DNA of 64,000 nt, from NCBI GenBank assembly GCA_004794785.1, contig SJOL01010039.1, forward strand, positions 583,028 to 647,027, in the 5' to 3' direction. Shown piece by piece: positions 1 to 11,105 of this stretch (position 1 is the stretch's first letter; each line of letters begins with the position of its first letter). This DNA is from Opisthorchis felineus (taxonomy: Eukaryota > Platyhelminthes > Trematoda > Opisthorchiida > Opisthorchiidae). The position numbers were made by a program, and so were the translations under genes. The notes beneath the pieces were generated by a model, which ran no database searches, had not been told where the DNA came from, and saw nothing but the letters and a program-made list of their open reading frames with translations.

Positions 1-367
1 CAAAACCCACGGAGTCTCCCGCCAGGTTGACCAATGGATAGAGGTCCGAAATCACGGTAACTTGGCTCCCTAGGTTTTGGTTGAAACCGACGTACAGTTT
101 GCTACTGAGGGAAATGTTGGTGGCTCAAGTTGAGTAGGTGACCGATGTTCCGTTCGCTGCAACCAAATCGACGAACGGAATACCAGCCACAGACAGGTGA
201 CTTGTTCTTCAGAAGTAAACTTGTGACGATCCTACACCGACCGCTGCCTGACGCCAGCCTGGTCGCCTCACCCGCTGCATGTAATAGGGTGGTTAAGCGG
301 GAAAGTACAACCGATAGTGCTCCTACGGCAGCGAGGCATCGGTGTTGAACATTGATGTCATACTGTT

Positions 368-394
368 GATGATGATGATGATAATAATAATAAT
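368..394. repeat. Compound GAT/AAT microsatellite
   Basis: Five GAT units run directly into AAT units. It is a short simple repeat with no gene around it. Confidence 0.85.
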
Positions 395-949
395 CCTTCC
401 CATCTTTGATAGTGTCTCCTGGCCTTTTTAACTTGTCGATACCTGTTCCGCGGATCCGATCTGCGCACCGCCGCTCCCACATACTGTTCTGTGTCATTTA
501 TTCGATCTTCGTTCTCCTGGTTTTAATGCTGCATTTAATGTCCGAAATGCCCAACAAGCTGCTCTTGAGCGCACTCTGTACTCTTGCTGCATTTTTGAAA
601 CAGCACTATCGATTGCGGACTCTCCCATAGTGTTCCTTAGCTTCTTACTGGCTGGGAATGTCGTATCATCATTACTGACAGCGACATCAAGTAAGAACAC
701 TGGTGTTTCACTGACACAACCATGTCAGTTGCTTTGAATGTCATGTGCATTTATTGTGTGAAGAAAATGCGTAACCGGAGTCCGCACAGGCTTTTAGGAG
801 TGTCAAATGGCTATCGATCCTTACCGTGGATAAATTATGACAGTGCGTTCTGTTGGGAACCTGGAACCTAGTTATCGTCGTGCATCAACCGTTTTCCACT
901 GTTGCGGAACTTGGTGATACAGCAAAGTTGGTGGTCAGCCCAACTATAG

Positions 950-1600
950 TGGGCGTCACCCATTATTGTCGAGTTTAACCCAAGACCGCCACCCAGTTGT
1001 GTTGCTCAGGTCACCTAATTGTTCACTTATCACCGACGACCACATTAATATCTGAGCTTTTAGCACGTTGTAAAAAGTCGCCGAGTGCGTCATGAAAACT
1101 GTTTTTGAGAAATAAGCACACAGTGAACAAGCAGCGGTTAAGTCATTGGTCTCGTTCTTCCCACAGACTTTAATTATCAACGAGTATTCGTGCGATGGTC
1201 CAGCAAAATATCGAGGCTTCCATATTCAGCAGTGGCGGCTTCTGCTGTTCCATGGGCGTGCAGTCGAAAACGGAGATTTTCCACTTTTTTGTGTTTAGCA
1301 GGCAGCACATGTCGGTGCGGTGCAAACCCAGCACCCGAGTAAGAGCAACCCATTGTCCCGCTTGCTTCATAGTGTGAATGTTAGCGACCGCTAAGTGATT
1401 TCGAGATATCTGAAGCCGGTACACTGACGCATGCGTTGCTATTAAAGAAACTGCAAAGCGAATACGACCGTCCGTGTTAGCGGTGAGGTCTGTAGATGAC
1501 GTACTATCAACCGGATGTTGTATAGGTGTAGGAATACGTGGATGCTGCCAGGGGGTGAATAAGGCTTTCAAACAAAACATCTAGTTCAAAAGTCAACCAA
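950..1600 (-). pseudogene. Decayed RTE-type LINE fragment, endonuclease region
   Basis: The minus strand near 1098-1031 reads FHDALGDFLQRAKSS followed by DINVVVGD, the stretch that leads into the GDMNA motif of apurinic-like endonucleases in RTE-clade non-LTR retrotransposons. The frame then breaks at a stop. After a shift it resumes as EQLGDLSNTTGW and LDNNG, matching the next family block (LGRLS ... TDNGERLL). The nucleotides around 1045-1090 also match those near 3905-3950 in the neighbouring element, so both derive from one family. Upstream minus-strand sequence to about 1580 is probably the rest of the endonuclease but is too worn to place. The fragment has several frameshifts and stops and cannot encode an active enzyme. 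The outer limits are estimates. Confidence 0.7.
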
Positions 1601-1720
1601 CAATGCACCGTGATTCTGATGTATCAAAAACAGATTATTGTGCATTTTCTATCCTCCAACCTTCAGGACTAGCAGACCGTTCATCGAACTTCCATCCATC
1701 ACACACGCCATATCCAGCAT

Positions 1721-3990
1721 TCATTCAGGAACCTTAGCCTGAGACACACGACCCTTGAGACCCAGTGATATGTCTTTTTGATTCATCAAGTAACGCAAAT
1801 TGGCCTTTGAGATTCGTGCACTGGCTTCAGTAGAAACAATTCCGTCGGAGCTGATATAACTACTGTGTGTAAAATTCTCCACAACATTTGGTGATTCTCC
1901 TTGAATTGTAAGGGGTATGTTCAGAGACTGCACGTTACGAAGCATGACTTTGCACTTTGAAGATGCGAGGCGCATGCCGAAAGATGGTATGATGGTGGTC
2001 AGTTTATTTAAAGGCTTTGTGCTTCACCTTCACCTTCAAAGATGAGGACGATGTCGTCTGCAAACTCCAGATCAACAGGGTTCTCACCGACAACGAGTTG
2101 AACACCGGAGTTTTGAAGACTTTCCGGCGTTCGTCTCATTAGTTTATCAATGATGAAAAAAATCATTCAGCTGTAGCACCCTTTCGGTGCCAAACTGCCA
2201 TGCCACCAGAAGGAAGCTCGATGGCTGGGATACTGCCAGGTTGCCCAAGCCTAGACAGGGGAAGTCGAGAGGCAGAGGTCGGGTTCGAACCACGGACCTT
2301 CTGGTCAGTAAATTCGCGATCTAACCACTGAACCATCTCGCCCTTATCAATGATGAAGTTGGACAAGAACGGAGAGAGTGGACATCCTGATCAGACAACA
2401 CTTCCTGTAGGGAAGCTTTTAGAGAGTTCACCATACACTCCCACGCTCGGAAATATGTGAATATAGAAACCGTATTATGTTCACAAATTTCTGCGGCATA
2501 CTATGTTGGGCAACTGTGGCTAACAGTACTGACCTATCGCGGTAATCGAACGCACCCTTGAAGTCAAGGAACACCTAGATTGTGGGTCCTCTGCATATAT
2601 ATATGGCGTTGCTCTAACACCTGATGGAGTACAGAGTTGTAGTCGACACAGCCTCCGCCCGGTCGAAATCCCACTTGATGCTCCCGGGTCAGGGATTCGC
2701 GTGCCGCCGTAAGACGATGAAGAATCAATAACACCAGGAGCCTAGGGAGTCAAGTTGACTTTCCGTTTTCACCATATTCAGTGCCACTGTTTCTGGGGAT
2801 GGGTACTGTTATCAACTCACCCCAGTTATCTGGGACAGTCTTTCTCCCGGAGTGACTCAAATTGGTTAGACAGATATTGGCTGAATAATTTACTGCGATG
2901 CTTGAAAAGAGTAGATGGAAGGTCGTCGGGACCAGGAGGACGATAACGTTTGAGTAGAGGTATACAGTCGGACACTTCCGAGGCTGAAGAGAGCTCGATA
3001 TTCACAGACAAACTCCTTATTTGAAGGCCGGCATTTCGGATTGTAGTCAGTAGGCGGCCAACTGAATTGTTCGAAGTACTGTGTCCAACGGTCCTGACGG
3101 TTTCTTTTGCTGGATATGAGGGCCATTTTGGTCCCTGATAGTTATGCTCACAAGAGACTTCCGAGGACCGGTCGGACAAACCAAGTGGGGTAGTTTGCGG
3201 GTGCTTCCAGCGTTTTTCGCAACTTCCGTTTCTTTGGCCATTCCGATTCACCAAACTCTCGATTTGTGGTGACTCAGCTTCATCTGGTGTCGGATGATGC
3301 GTCAGGCTGAGTTGTGGTCGCGGTCAGGAGGAATCTGTTATCGGACCTGCAAAACCACGGTTCTATCAGAGACCTAATTTTTAAATTAGTTTGGGTGGGT
3401 TGTACCGCAGACAGAAGTTCTGGCTTTGACTAGTGCTTTGGATATATGTTCTCAATGATCGTTTACATCCGACATTGGACCAGCAGGAGGGCGTTTGAGG
3501 AGCCGGTTCTGATAGGCTTGTTTGACTTCCGGATCCACAAGCTGGTCAGTTGTTAAGCAAGGTCTGCGCTTTTATGTGGACCTGAAAAGCGCAATGAAAA
3601 TCAATAATGGTATGGTCGGAGTTCGCGCAGGTATTCCAGAAGAAATCGCAGTCAGTTATCGACCCACGCCACCGGTAACCGGTCTATTTGGACTCGGAGT
3701 TGGTTGGATACCAAGTAGTCAGACAATTTCCGTTGTTCCGGACATCGGTGCCGCGAAGGAACAGTTTGTTATCAGCATACATCTGCAGCAGGCGCTCTCC
3801 GTTGTCCGTGAGTCTCATGTCCAACCCATGATGATCACCCTGTTGGGCCTCAGCAGCGCTTAGTCTGCCTAAATGAGCGTTCATGTCACCGGTGACCACA
3901 ACGATTCTGAGCTTTTAGCCCGTTATAAAAGAGCACCTAGAGCGTTATAGATTCAGCAGATTCAGAGCTGAAGTCCATCGGGGTGCAAGC
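1721..3990 (-). mobile_element. Degenerate RTE-clade non-LTR retrotransposon (endonuclease + reverse transcriptase)
   Basis: Reading down the minus strand, the blocks of an RTE element appear in their normal order. The endonuclease has GDMNAHLGRLS near 3890 and TDNGERLLQMYADNKLFL further on. A linker around 3560-3440 reads DPEVKQAYQNRLLKRPP. RT entry blocks are at 3130-2830 (RYRPPGPDDLPSTLFKH, DNPRN-like end). The RT palm has GCPLSPFLSNFIID at 2387-2346 and the catalytic FADD box at 2064-2053. The RT thumb has RLASSKCKVML and LKGRVSQAK at 1975-1725. In-frame stops and frameshifts occur throughout, so it is dead. The 3' end is missing: the thumb stops near 1720 without the usual C-terminal HVLRMP block. 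A SINE sits inside it at 2158-2343. RTE elements encode one polyprotein and move by target-primed reverse transcription. The family is sure; the exact ends are not. Confidence 0.88.
2158..2343 (-). mobile_element. tRNA-derived SINE (family I), inserted in the RTE element
   Basis: The minus strand carries a tRNA-like head with an A-box-like GATGGTTCAGTGGTTAGA and a B box GGTTCGAACCC. A conserved body follows (CTAGGCTTGGGCAACCTGGC ... GGCACCGAAAGGGTGCTACA) and a short A/T tail. The copy is flanked by a perfect 14-bp direct repeat TTATCAATGATGAA at 2144-2157 and 2344-2357. That repeat is present once in the interrupted reverse transcriptase reading frame, so it is a true target-site duplication. 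Transcription would be by RNA polymerase III from the internal A and B boxes. Mobility depends on a partner LINE. Confidence 0.95.
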
Positions 3991-4309
3991 AGACATTATA
4001 AATGGAGAGGGTGCCTTGATGGAGTTTCCCAATATAGTACTGTGGGTCACTAAGTCAAGGTCTAGTTTTCCCATCCTTGGCTCACATTTTTATTGCTTTT
4101 CTGTGCCGGTCTGATTGGCACATTAGATTGGTTTGTCTCCCGATTTCCCTGCCTGCTCAACCATAAGTGATATCAAACCAAAACACTTGTCAATTTTTCG
4201 ATGCGTAGCTCCAGTATAACTCGCAGGGACTTACTGCTCAAACACGTTTTCCATGCCCGTTTCAAGCAAGTAGAGGTGTGTCCAAACCTTCGACCTGACA
4301 GAGAGGTAT

Positions 4310-4720
4310 GAATGAGATTACGAAAAGTATGGGTGCAGTTGGTGCGATTACCCTTCCAGGACGGGGTTCGAGTGCCCCCCCCTTATGTACACGGTTGGAG
4401 ACGCTCCACATTATGGCTGCCAATTGATGCTAATGGCGTCAGTTTCTATCCAGAGTGAATGATTCTCTACAGGTGTAGGCATCTCGGAATAATTGCAGTA
4501 GGTTAGCATTAAGTCCCTTTCTCATCAACTCATATTTCCTTCACCGTAAGGCTTTCAAATAAATTGTACTTGTACGGCAGCAAAACATCAATCTTGAGCA
4601 CCGATGTGCCGTTGATTTGTGCTGACTTACTACTAGATTGCTGAAGCCTAGACGGAAGTAGCCAAATGGTCAGGTGTGGATTCAAAGGGGTAGATCCTTC
4701 AGTCAGACCCCGCACCTAAA
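4310..4720 (+). repeat. tRNA-headed dispersed repeat (family III), copy 1
   Basis: The head at 4330-4380 looks like a tRNA gene, with an A-box-like GGTGCAGTTGGTGCGATTA and a B-box-like GGGTTCGAGTGCC. The body to about 4720 aligns, in reverse complement, with 8776-9125. Shared blocks include GGAGACGCT, TTTCTATCCAGA, GTGTAGGCA.CTCGGAATAAT and AAGGCTTTCAAA. The two copies are about 4.4 kb apart in opposite orientation. It is most simply a SINE family distinct from family I. Confidence 0.7.
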
Positions 4721-5220
4721 CCCCTGAGTCACATTGCACTTTCAACTAGAACCCATTTTCCATTGTCGCGCTTGCTGGTGTGAGCTGCGCGAAACACACT
4801 GCAGTTTTATCGGGGCAGTATATAAGGCTACAGTGCATACTTTTTTGTGTGCAGCGGCAGTCTTATGGGATGTGCAGTGTAGTTTTTTGACCGCGCATGT
4901 CGATGAATTCTGGTTCGACGCTGTCACGTGAGAGTTTCATATTTGTTTCACACCCGTTCTTTCGTTTATTCTTTCGTCATCGCCATTGCAACCACAACCA
5001 TCAACCAACCAACGATTGATGACACCAGTGACAACCATAATTTATCTAAAAAGGGAGCACGGAAGAGACCTAATATCAACTTCCTATAAGTACCCTGAGG
5101 AATATATACTTTCAAACGCCTAATCAGACAAAAACTGACAAGAAGGGTGTCGTTGGCATCGATTGGTTTCCGTGTCTAGGGGTTTTCCGGCCAAGCACGC
5201 GGACGTTCTCCTGGATGACG

Positions 5221-5460
5221 GACCACACCGACGGTATGTTGGTAGTATGAGGAGATTGGGAATTTTCAGTTGGCATTTTTCGTACTGTGGGTGAAGTCAG
5301 TCTACGCGAAAATCCTAGAAGCGCTGCACAGCTGTTTCATCCTTATTGGGAATCAGCAATGTACATCTCACTAATCTCCCAGGAAATCCAAACTCGCAAC
5401 CTACCGGCTAGTGTTTAAAGACAAAAACGTTCGGCCACGAGCGGATCACCCGCAATGTGA
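5221..5460 (-). repeat. Family II tRNA-like repeat, copy 1
   Basis: This copy shares blocks with 34880-35110 and 57150-57367: GTAGTATGAGGAGATT, then GTGAAGTC, GCTGCACAGCTGTTTCATCC and TTATTGGGAATCAGCAATG. The promoter-like head is at the high-coordinate end on the minus strand (near 5440-5390: TTTAAACACTAGCCGGTAGG, GCGAGTTTGGAT), in the position of a B box. The head is more decayed than in copy 2. Confidence 0.65.
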
Positions 5461-6389
5461 GTAACTCGCGCATAAACAGGATATAGCACCGATAGTGTCC
5501 AGATTTTTCGTAATTGCTTTCGCATCTTTCTGCCAAGTAAGTGTCGGGTCCTTTGTCTGCGCCTTGGAGAACCGCACCTTATCAGGGGATTACTTTGCAT
5601 GCTCAGCATATGACCAAGCCGGAACCATTTATATTGTCGGATACATCCTTCTGTTAAGGTCCCCGTCGAATGACCGAACAGTCGTCCCCTGGTTGTGTCA
5701 TTGCAAGTTCGTTCACACCAACCGGTGTGAGTTTTGGTTCTGAGACAACGGGTATCAAAAACCTGAAAGCGTCTCAGTTCTGCTGCTCACAAAGGCCGTG
5801 CTTCACAACCAAATTGCAAAGCAATCCATAATGTGCACTACCTTCGAGGCTCGTTGAAATACCGTTTTGTTGCCTTAGAATCTCAAATCAACATAGGTGA
5901 TGCGAGCCGTGGGGATTCTTGCGCCGATCTCTCACACCTCAGTCAGAGCCAACTAAGACACCTAGAACGCCCCAGACCTCATCGGCCCCTTGGGGTCTAA
6001 GTGACATGTCCCTCTGGTCATACCCAGAAGCATGATCTTACACAAGGCAGCCCATCCAAAACAAATGTGGCTTTTTCTCCTCGAAGAGAAAAATGGTGTC
6101 GTCTGCACATTCGTGCATCATCATCATCATCATGATGACAGAGTTAGTTCGGCTACTATTTGAACCTTTCGTCTCAGTCTTCTTACGCATTGTCACACGT
6201 CCGCAAATCTAATAGAACGCATTTTATTCACAAACTTCCGGAAAACTCTTGGTGCGTGGGCGTACTTAGGACAACACACTTGTCAACGAAGTCAGGTTCA
6301 TATCAGGAATACGGGAATACCAAGGTTTTGGTTCGTTTACATTTATTTTGGAATGTAAAAATACGGTCAGCGTAACACCGTAGTCCCAC
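5461..6389. other. Non-coding stretch with (CAT)n
   Basis: I see no supported gene. A short (CAT)n tract lies at about 6116-6133. A splice-donor-like GTAAGT occurs near 5537 but no convincing exon goes with it. Confidence 0.4.
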
Positions 6390-6947
6390 TTATTCTCTAG
6401 TTAAGGCTTCATGTCCTACCATAAAATGATGAACAAGTGACTTCAAGCTGCAACTGACACCTCTGCGATTGCTTGATCCGTAGTGAGTCCCTTTTTGAAA
6501 GTGAGCGCTAATCGATTCACTCCATTTGTCTGGAGTGAGTAATTCGAAGAGACCCCCACTTGCACAGGACAAGTGGGACAGCTTCCAGACCAGGAGTTCG
6601 GTGGTGCTCCAGTGGGGATACGCAACCGTAGCCCTTCGGGGCCGAAGGGAAGGCAGATCGTTGGTTTGTCGTCTTGGGTTCCATTGCATTTTGAATAGCA
6701 GTGAGAGGCCACATGACTTGTTCGGAATTGACCTTGTAGTCCAGGCGTCCTTTACTGTGGCTGACCGACGCTCGCTGTGGCTTGAGGTTGCTTTTGTCTC
6801 TATGGGCCGTAGTTTCAGAAGTGTCAGCACACCCCCAGAGCTTTCCAACCTAGAGAGAAGGGCCACTTGGGTCCTCAACCAAAGCCATTGGCTTGACAGC
6901 TTTACCTCAATGTAGTGGTGTCTTGCAACGGGTTTCTGAGGGTACAT
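6390..6947 (-). other. 185-codon open frame of unknown nature
   Basis: The minus strand is open for 185 codons from about 6947, and two other frames over the same bases are also open for 65-130 codons. The bases are more GC-rich than the surroundings. I recognise no domain, signal peptide or membrane segment. Multi-frame openness in a GC-rich block next to SINEs suggests a repeat rather than a gene. It could also be a decayed retrocopy. Confidence 0.15.
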
Positions 6948-6968
6948 CGCACGGTGGTAAGATTGTTG

Positions 6969-7155
6969 GGGGCGAGATGGCTCAGTGGTTAGAGCGCGAA
7001 TTTACTGACCGGACGGTCCACGGTTCGAATCCGACCTCTGCCTTTCGACTTCCCCTGTCTAGGCTTGGGCGACCTGGCAGTATCCCAGCCCTCGTGCTTC
7101 TTTCGGGTGGCATGGTAGTTAGGCACCGAAAAAGGGTGCTACAGCTGAATGATAT
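6969..7155 (+). mobile_element. tRNA-derived SINE (family I)
   Basis: The tRNA-like head has GATGGCTCAGTGGTTAGAGC (A box region) and GGTTCGAATCC (B box). The family I body follows (GTCTAGGCTTGGGCGACCTG, GGCACCGAAAAAGGGTGC). It is the best-preserved head in the window. The cloverleaf is only partial, so this is not a tRNA gene. I could not find a clear target-site duplication. Confidence 0.93.
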
Positions 7156-7383
7156 CTGCTTTCAAGATACAAGGCGTCGCCTGTGTGTCAAACTTCAGTA
7201 ATCAGGACAATAAGACATTCCTCGGACTTCCACCAATTAGCCCGCCCGATTGTTTCCATTTTCTTTCATATGTAATCCATGGAGATCTCGTTTTTCGATG
7301 CCATTAGCGTCTCGTTTGCTGTAGATATATCAACTGAATAAACAAATATTCGAGCAAGTTGATGAGAGGCCTATACTAACACG

Positions 7384-7581
7384 GGGAGAGAGATAACTCA
7401 GTGGTTAGGGAGCGAATTTACCGACCGGAAGGTCTGTGGTTCGAACCCGACCTCTATATCTTGGGTTCCCCAGTCTAGGCTTGGGCAACATGACGGTATC
7501 CCCGTCCTCGTGCTTCCTTCTGGCGAAATGGCAGTTAGGCACGGAAAGGGTGCTACATCTGAACGATTTATCTTTCAATTT
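7384..7581 (+). mobile_element. tRNA-derived SINE (family I) with near-perfect TSD
   Basis: This is a family I SINE with GGTTCGAACCC as B box and the usual body, ending GGTGCTACATCTGAACGATT. It is flanked by TATACTAACACG (7372-7383) and TATGCTAACACG (7582-7593), 11 of 12 identical, read as the target-site duplication. Confidence 0.9.
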
Positions 7582-8377
7582 TATGCTAACACGCGAAAAA
7601 CATCCCACCGTTGTGTGATGCGAAGGTGCTGTGTATAAATGAACTGATCTTTTGGAATTTAGATACCTTCCTCGAACTGTCTTAACGACTTCTTGCGGTC
7701 CTATGGGCTCGACGTCTGGAGACTTTCCTCTGGGTGCGAGTCTAAGGTAGCGCGTAGTTTGCCGTTTGTAATTTTTCATAATTCTCTTGACGGTTACCCA
7801 GCATCACCTTGCTCCTCTGGTACGTATCATGTTGAGATCGAGGTGATATTTCGTTAGCAATTTTTGGCCGACCAGAAAGCGTGTACAACCTGGGAAGTTT
7901 AAATGACTGAGAGGAATTGAGACTTTCTTAGGCCTATTCGTCTTTTCTGTACAGAGAATGGTTGTACCAACCATGACATTTACAAATAACAATGCTCTCA
8001 TGCCACATTGGCCGTCGCGTGGTGCCATCAGCCCAGTCGCCTTACTTGCTGCATACAGCAGGGCGAGCAAGCGAAAGCATGCTACATCAATACCTATACA
8101 GAGCCGTCATCAGCGGCTTGTCGCGGCTGTTGTGTTATTTACATGAAAGCCGCCAGTTTGCTCGATCATGTGATGCGGTTTGTTTAACTTGCGTGTAGAG
8201 CGATCTGACGCACGTAGCACAAATTTCCGTGATTAGGAAGCTGAGCGCAGACATGGTCAAACCGGACCTTAATCTTTAAGGTCGCTGTTCCCTACGTTTT
8301 CGGGACCACGCGGACTGTGAGAATGCCAACTGAGCCTCGACTGATTCACATGTGGGCTGCAAATATGTTAACAGTAA

Positions 8378-8407
8378 TAGTAGTAATCGTTCAGCCGTAA
8401 CACCCAT
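8378..8407 (-). repeat. Truncated SINE family I tail
   Basis: AATCGTTCAGCCGTAACACC on the plus strand matches the 3' end of the minus-strand SINE copies at 8588 and 55586. The rest of the element is missing. Confidence 0.55.
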
Positions 8408-8587
8408 GGATTATCAAGAGACGTTATGGCGGTTAGTATTACTACTATTGCTGCCGATTAGTAACGACACTCCTGACAAGTGCGTAAGATGTGACCACAC
8501 GAATGTGGCTATTCTGCCAGCTACAATAAAGCCGGCCTCTGTTTTAAAGCACACTCCTCAGTACTCAGTTTTATCGGAGACAATAAT

Positions 8588-8763
8588 AATCGTTCAGCTG
8601 TAACACCCTTTCGGTGCCTAACTGCCATGCCACCAGAAGGAAGCACGGGAGCTGAGATACTGCCAAGTTGCCCAAGCATAGACTGTAGCAGTCAAGGCGC
8701 AGAGGTCGGGTTCGAACCACGGACCTTCCACTCAGTAGTGTCGCATCTTAACCACTGAACCAT
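8588..8763 (-). mobile_element. tRNA-derived SINE (family I)
   Basis: This is a complete family I copy on the minus strand. The head near 8763-8705 has GGTTCAGTGGTTAAGATGCG and GGTTCGAACCC, and the body has AGGCACCGAAAGGGTGTTAC. It abuts the family III repeat that starts just beyond it. Confidence 0.92.
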
Positions 8764-9125
8764 CATCATCGACAGCATGACGTCAGTGTTCAACACCGTT
8801 GCTTCGCTGCCGAACAACCATGATTTTTTTGAAAGCCTTATTGTGAAGAAAAGAATAAAGGTGGACGGGGAATGGACTTGGTGCCAGCTTACTACAATCA
8901 TTCCGAGGTGCCTACACCTCCAGACACTCATTCAGGCAATCTGGATAGAAACCGACAACAAGATCACCACCGACACCGGCAGTCATATCTCACAGCGTCT
9001 CCAACCAGGCGCAGTGGGGATCACGCGGTCCCCATCCTGGAAGGCGAGTAGCACCGACAGTACCCAAGCGTTTCGTAATCTCCTTCATACTCCTCTACCA
9101 GGTCAAGGGTTGACCGCCTCTCTGC
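8764..9125 (-). repeat. tRNA-headed dispersed repeat (family III), copy 2
   Basis: It aligns with the reverse complement of 4310-4720: TTTGAAAGCCTTA at 8828, ATCATTCCGAGGTGCCTACA at 8895, GGATAGAAACCGACA at 8942, GCGTCTCCAACC at 8996 and TTCGTAATCTCCTTCATAC at 9072. The head is at the 9100 end on the minus strand. Plus-strand open frames here are products of the repeat and not genes. Confidence 0.7.
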
Positions 9126-9129
9126 TTCC

Positions 9130-10165
9130 GCTGAGCTATCCCGAGCAAGTGTATTACTTCATAGGAATGATTGTGATAGCATCACTTGTAATCTACTTAT
9201 GTAGCCTGTTTGTCGTTCTACTTTCAATAACCTATCCTATAACCGTAAATAATGACCAAAGTGGCTGCAAGCATTTACTATAGGCAAGTTTATGAAAAAC
9301 GAAATTAGCTGACGCGGAATCAGGTGAAATTCTCTTCCTGTTTGAATCAGCGGTTCCAAGACGGTCTCATTTGGGTAGGATGATAGAAGGCTGCAATTTA
9401 GAAGACTCAGTACGCTGCTTTGCGGAACGAACGATCTGTTGATACAATGTCGGTGTAGCTAACAAGCACGTTTAAGTCACTAGCTTTAAAGGGACTAAGG
9501 CGTCCGCTTGTGCCACAGTGCATTCTTTTGGTTTTGCTTGTTTTTGGTTGCAGACATGTAAACACGGAAGGATAAACTTGTGGCTTTGAGTGGGCGACTC
9601 GTGTTCCGCCGCACAGATCTCAGACGTATACAAATGTTGTGTTCTATTTTGACCCCATCGCACCTCCAGGAGTTGTACGCTTCTATGATTAGAAACACCT
9701 TTCTGCTCCACTCCTGGTGGGATTCTTCAGGAGCATACACTTAACGAGTCCTAATGCGTATATGGTACAATCCTCCGTCCCGTGGGATTGTAGGATGTTT
9801 GCACGACAGGATTGTATCCTCGTAAAATCTTTTCCAATACGAATCATATTACATGCTTCATACACTGGTGTAATGAAATCCCCTATGTATCCGGGAGTTT
9901 TTTAGCAGGTGTCGTGAGGAATCGTTGGAATTTTTCATTTCGTTCGAAGCGAATACCCCAGATACTCATATCCGTGATTGACACCAGCGCAGTATGGTGA
10001 TTGTCAGTCCTGCTATGTACGTCACCGGAAGCCAATGTTTTTCATCTACTTAAACATGGATAAGGCCCGCTGTACACTTTGAATTATCACAAAGACGTAT
10101 TATATAACAACAAGGATAAGGATGACTACTGTTGTGCGTTGTCTTACGCCGTTTTTCACTTGTAA
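9130..10165. other. Non-coding stretch
   Basis: I see no supported gene, RNA or repeat boundary here. Confidence 0.4.
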
Positions 10166-10167
10166 AG

Positions 10168-10335
10168 TATAATCCGTAACACCGTTTCCTCGCCTAGCTG
10201 CCATGCAACCCGAAGGAAACACAAGGACTGAGGTACTGCCAGGTTGCCCAAGCCTAGACAAGAGCAATCAAGATGCAGAGGTTAGGTTTGAACCGTAAAC
10301 CTTCCGGTCAGTAAGCTATCTCGAGCTCACCACTA
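10168..10335 (-). mobile_element. tRNA-derived SINE (family I), diverged
   Basis: The family I body is recognisable on the plus strand as ACTGCCAGGTTGCCCAAGCC and GGTTTGAACC (degraded B box). It is more diverged than the other copies, so probably older. Confidence 0.85.
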
Positions 10336-10920
10336 CCTTAAATCGATTATTCAACTGCAAAATATCGAGGCAAATGGTGTTGTTTCCATACCCAGTGCTA
10401 GAGTATCGGATGTCAACCCAATTCAAGAAGAGAGGATATATAGGCACATCAACTGTGCTTATGAAGTGAACTCCTGAAAAAGGTAGCCCACTAACAAATC
10501 CGAGCCAGCGGATGTGCATTTCCATTGTGATCTGTCCCCTTGGATGGGGGATGCGGGTACTAAATTGGCCATTCGAGGACCCAACATTGTTTCCTCTTTT
10601 CGGTTCCGGAAGGTGCGCTTTCTCGAGGGAAGATTATGGAGGAAAGTCCTCTACCTCTAAAGTTATCCCATCAGCTGAGACACTTCCTTTGGAGAGGTTT
10701 CTTCTGTGAAAGCGTGCCGTATACGAACGTACTGGACTACAGGCTGTTGGTGCTTCGCTCCAACTCCAAAAAGAACATCATGTGTAGCGTTATTTGGATC
10801 CTTCTGTGGAAGGCCTTTATTTGAAGTACGAGCGCAGAGCAGTCACTTAAGGACACGCGTGTTCGACTTTCATATAATGTCATTACGGGGCTTTTTGGCA
10901 CTATAAAGAAGTTGGACGCG

Positions 10921-11105
10921 CGTGTGCGAGATAGTTCAGTAGTTAAGGTGCCAACTTACGGACCGGAAGGTCCGTGGTTCGAACCCAACCCCAGCATCTC
11001 GACTGCTCTTGTCTAGGCTTGGGCAACCTGGCTGTATCCCAGCCTTCGTGCCTCCTTCCGTTGGCTTGGCAGCTAGGCACCGAAAGGGTGCTACAGATGA
11101 ACGAT
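10921..11105 (+). mobile_element. tRNA-derived SINE (family I)
   Basis: GAGATAGTTCAGTAGTTAAG and GGTTCGAACCC mark the A and B boxes. The body ends GGCACCGAAAGGGTGCTACA then GATGAACGATTATG. It lies about 500 bp upstream of the first recognised exon of the glutamine-rich gene, presumably in its intron. Confidence 0.92.

Noticed and set aside
6971..7045. tRNA gene
   Set aside because: A and B boxes are present but the cloverleaf stems do not pair well and the SINE body follows directly.
7405..7779. 124-codon minus-strand frame
   Set aside because: It is mostly the antisense of a family I SINE.
8777..9283. 168-codon plus-strand frame with a hydrophobic C-terminus
   Set aside because: Its first two thirds are the family III repeat read in the opposite direction; the rest is chance.
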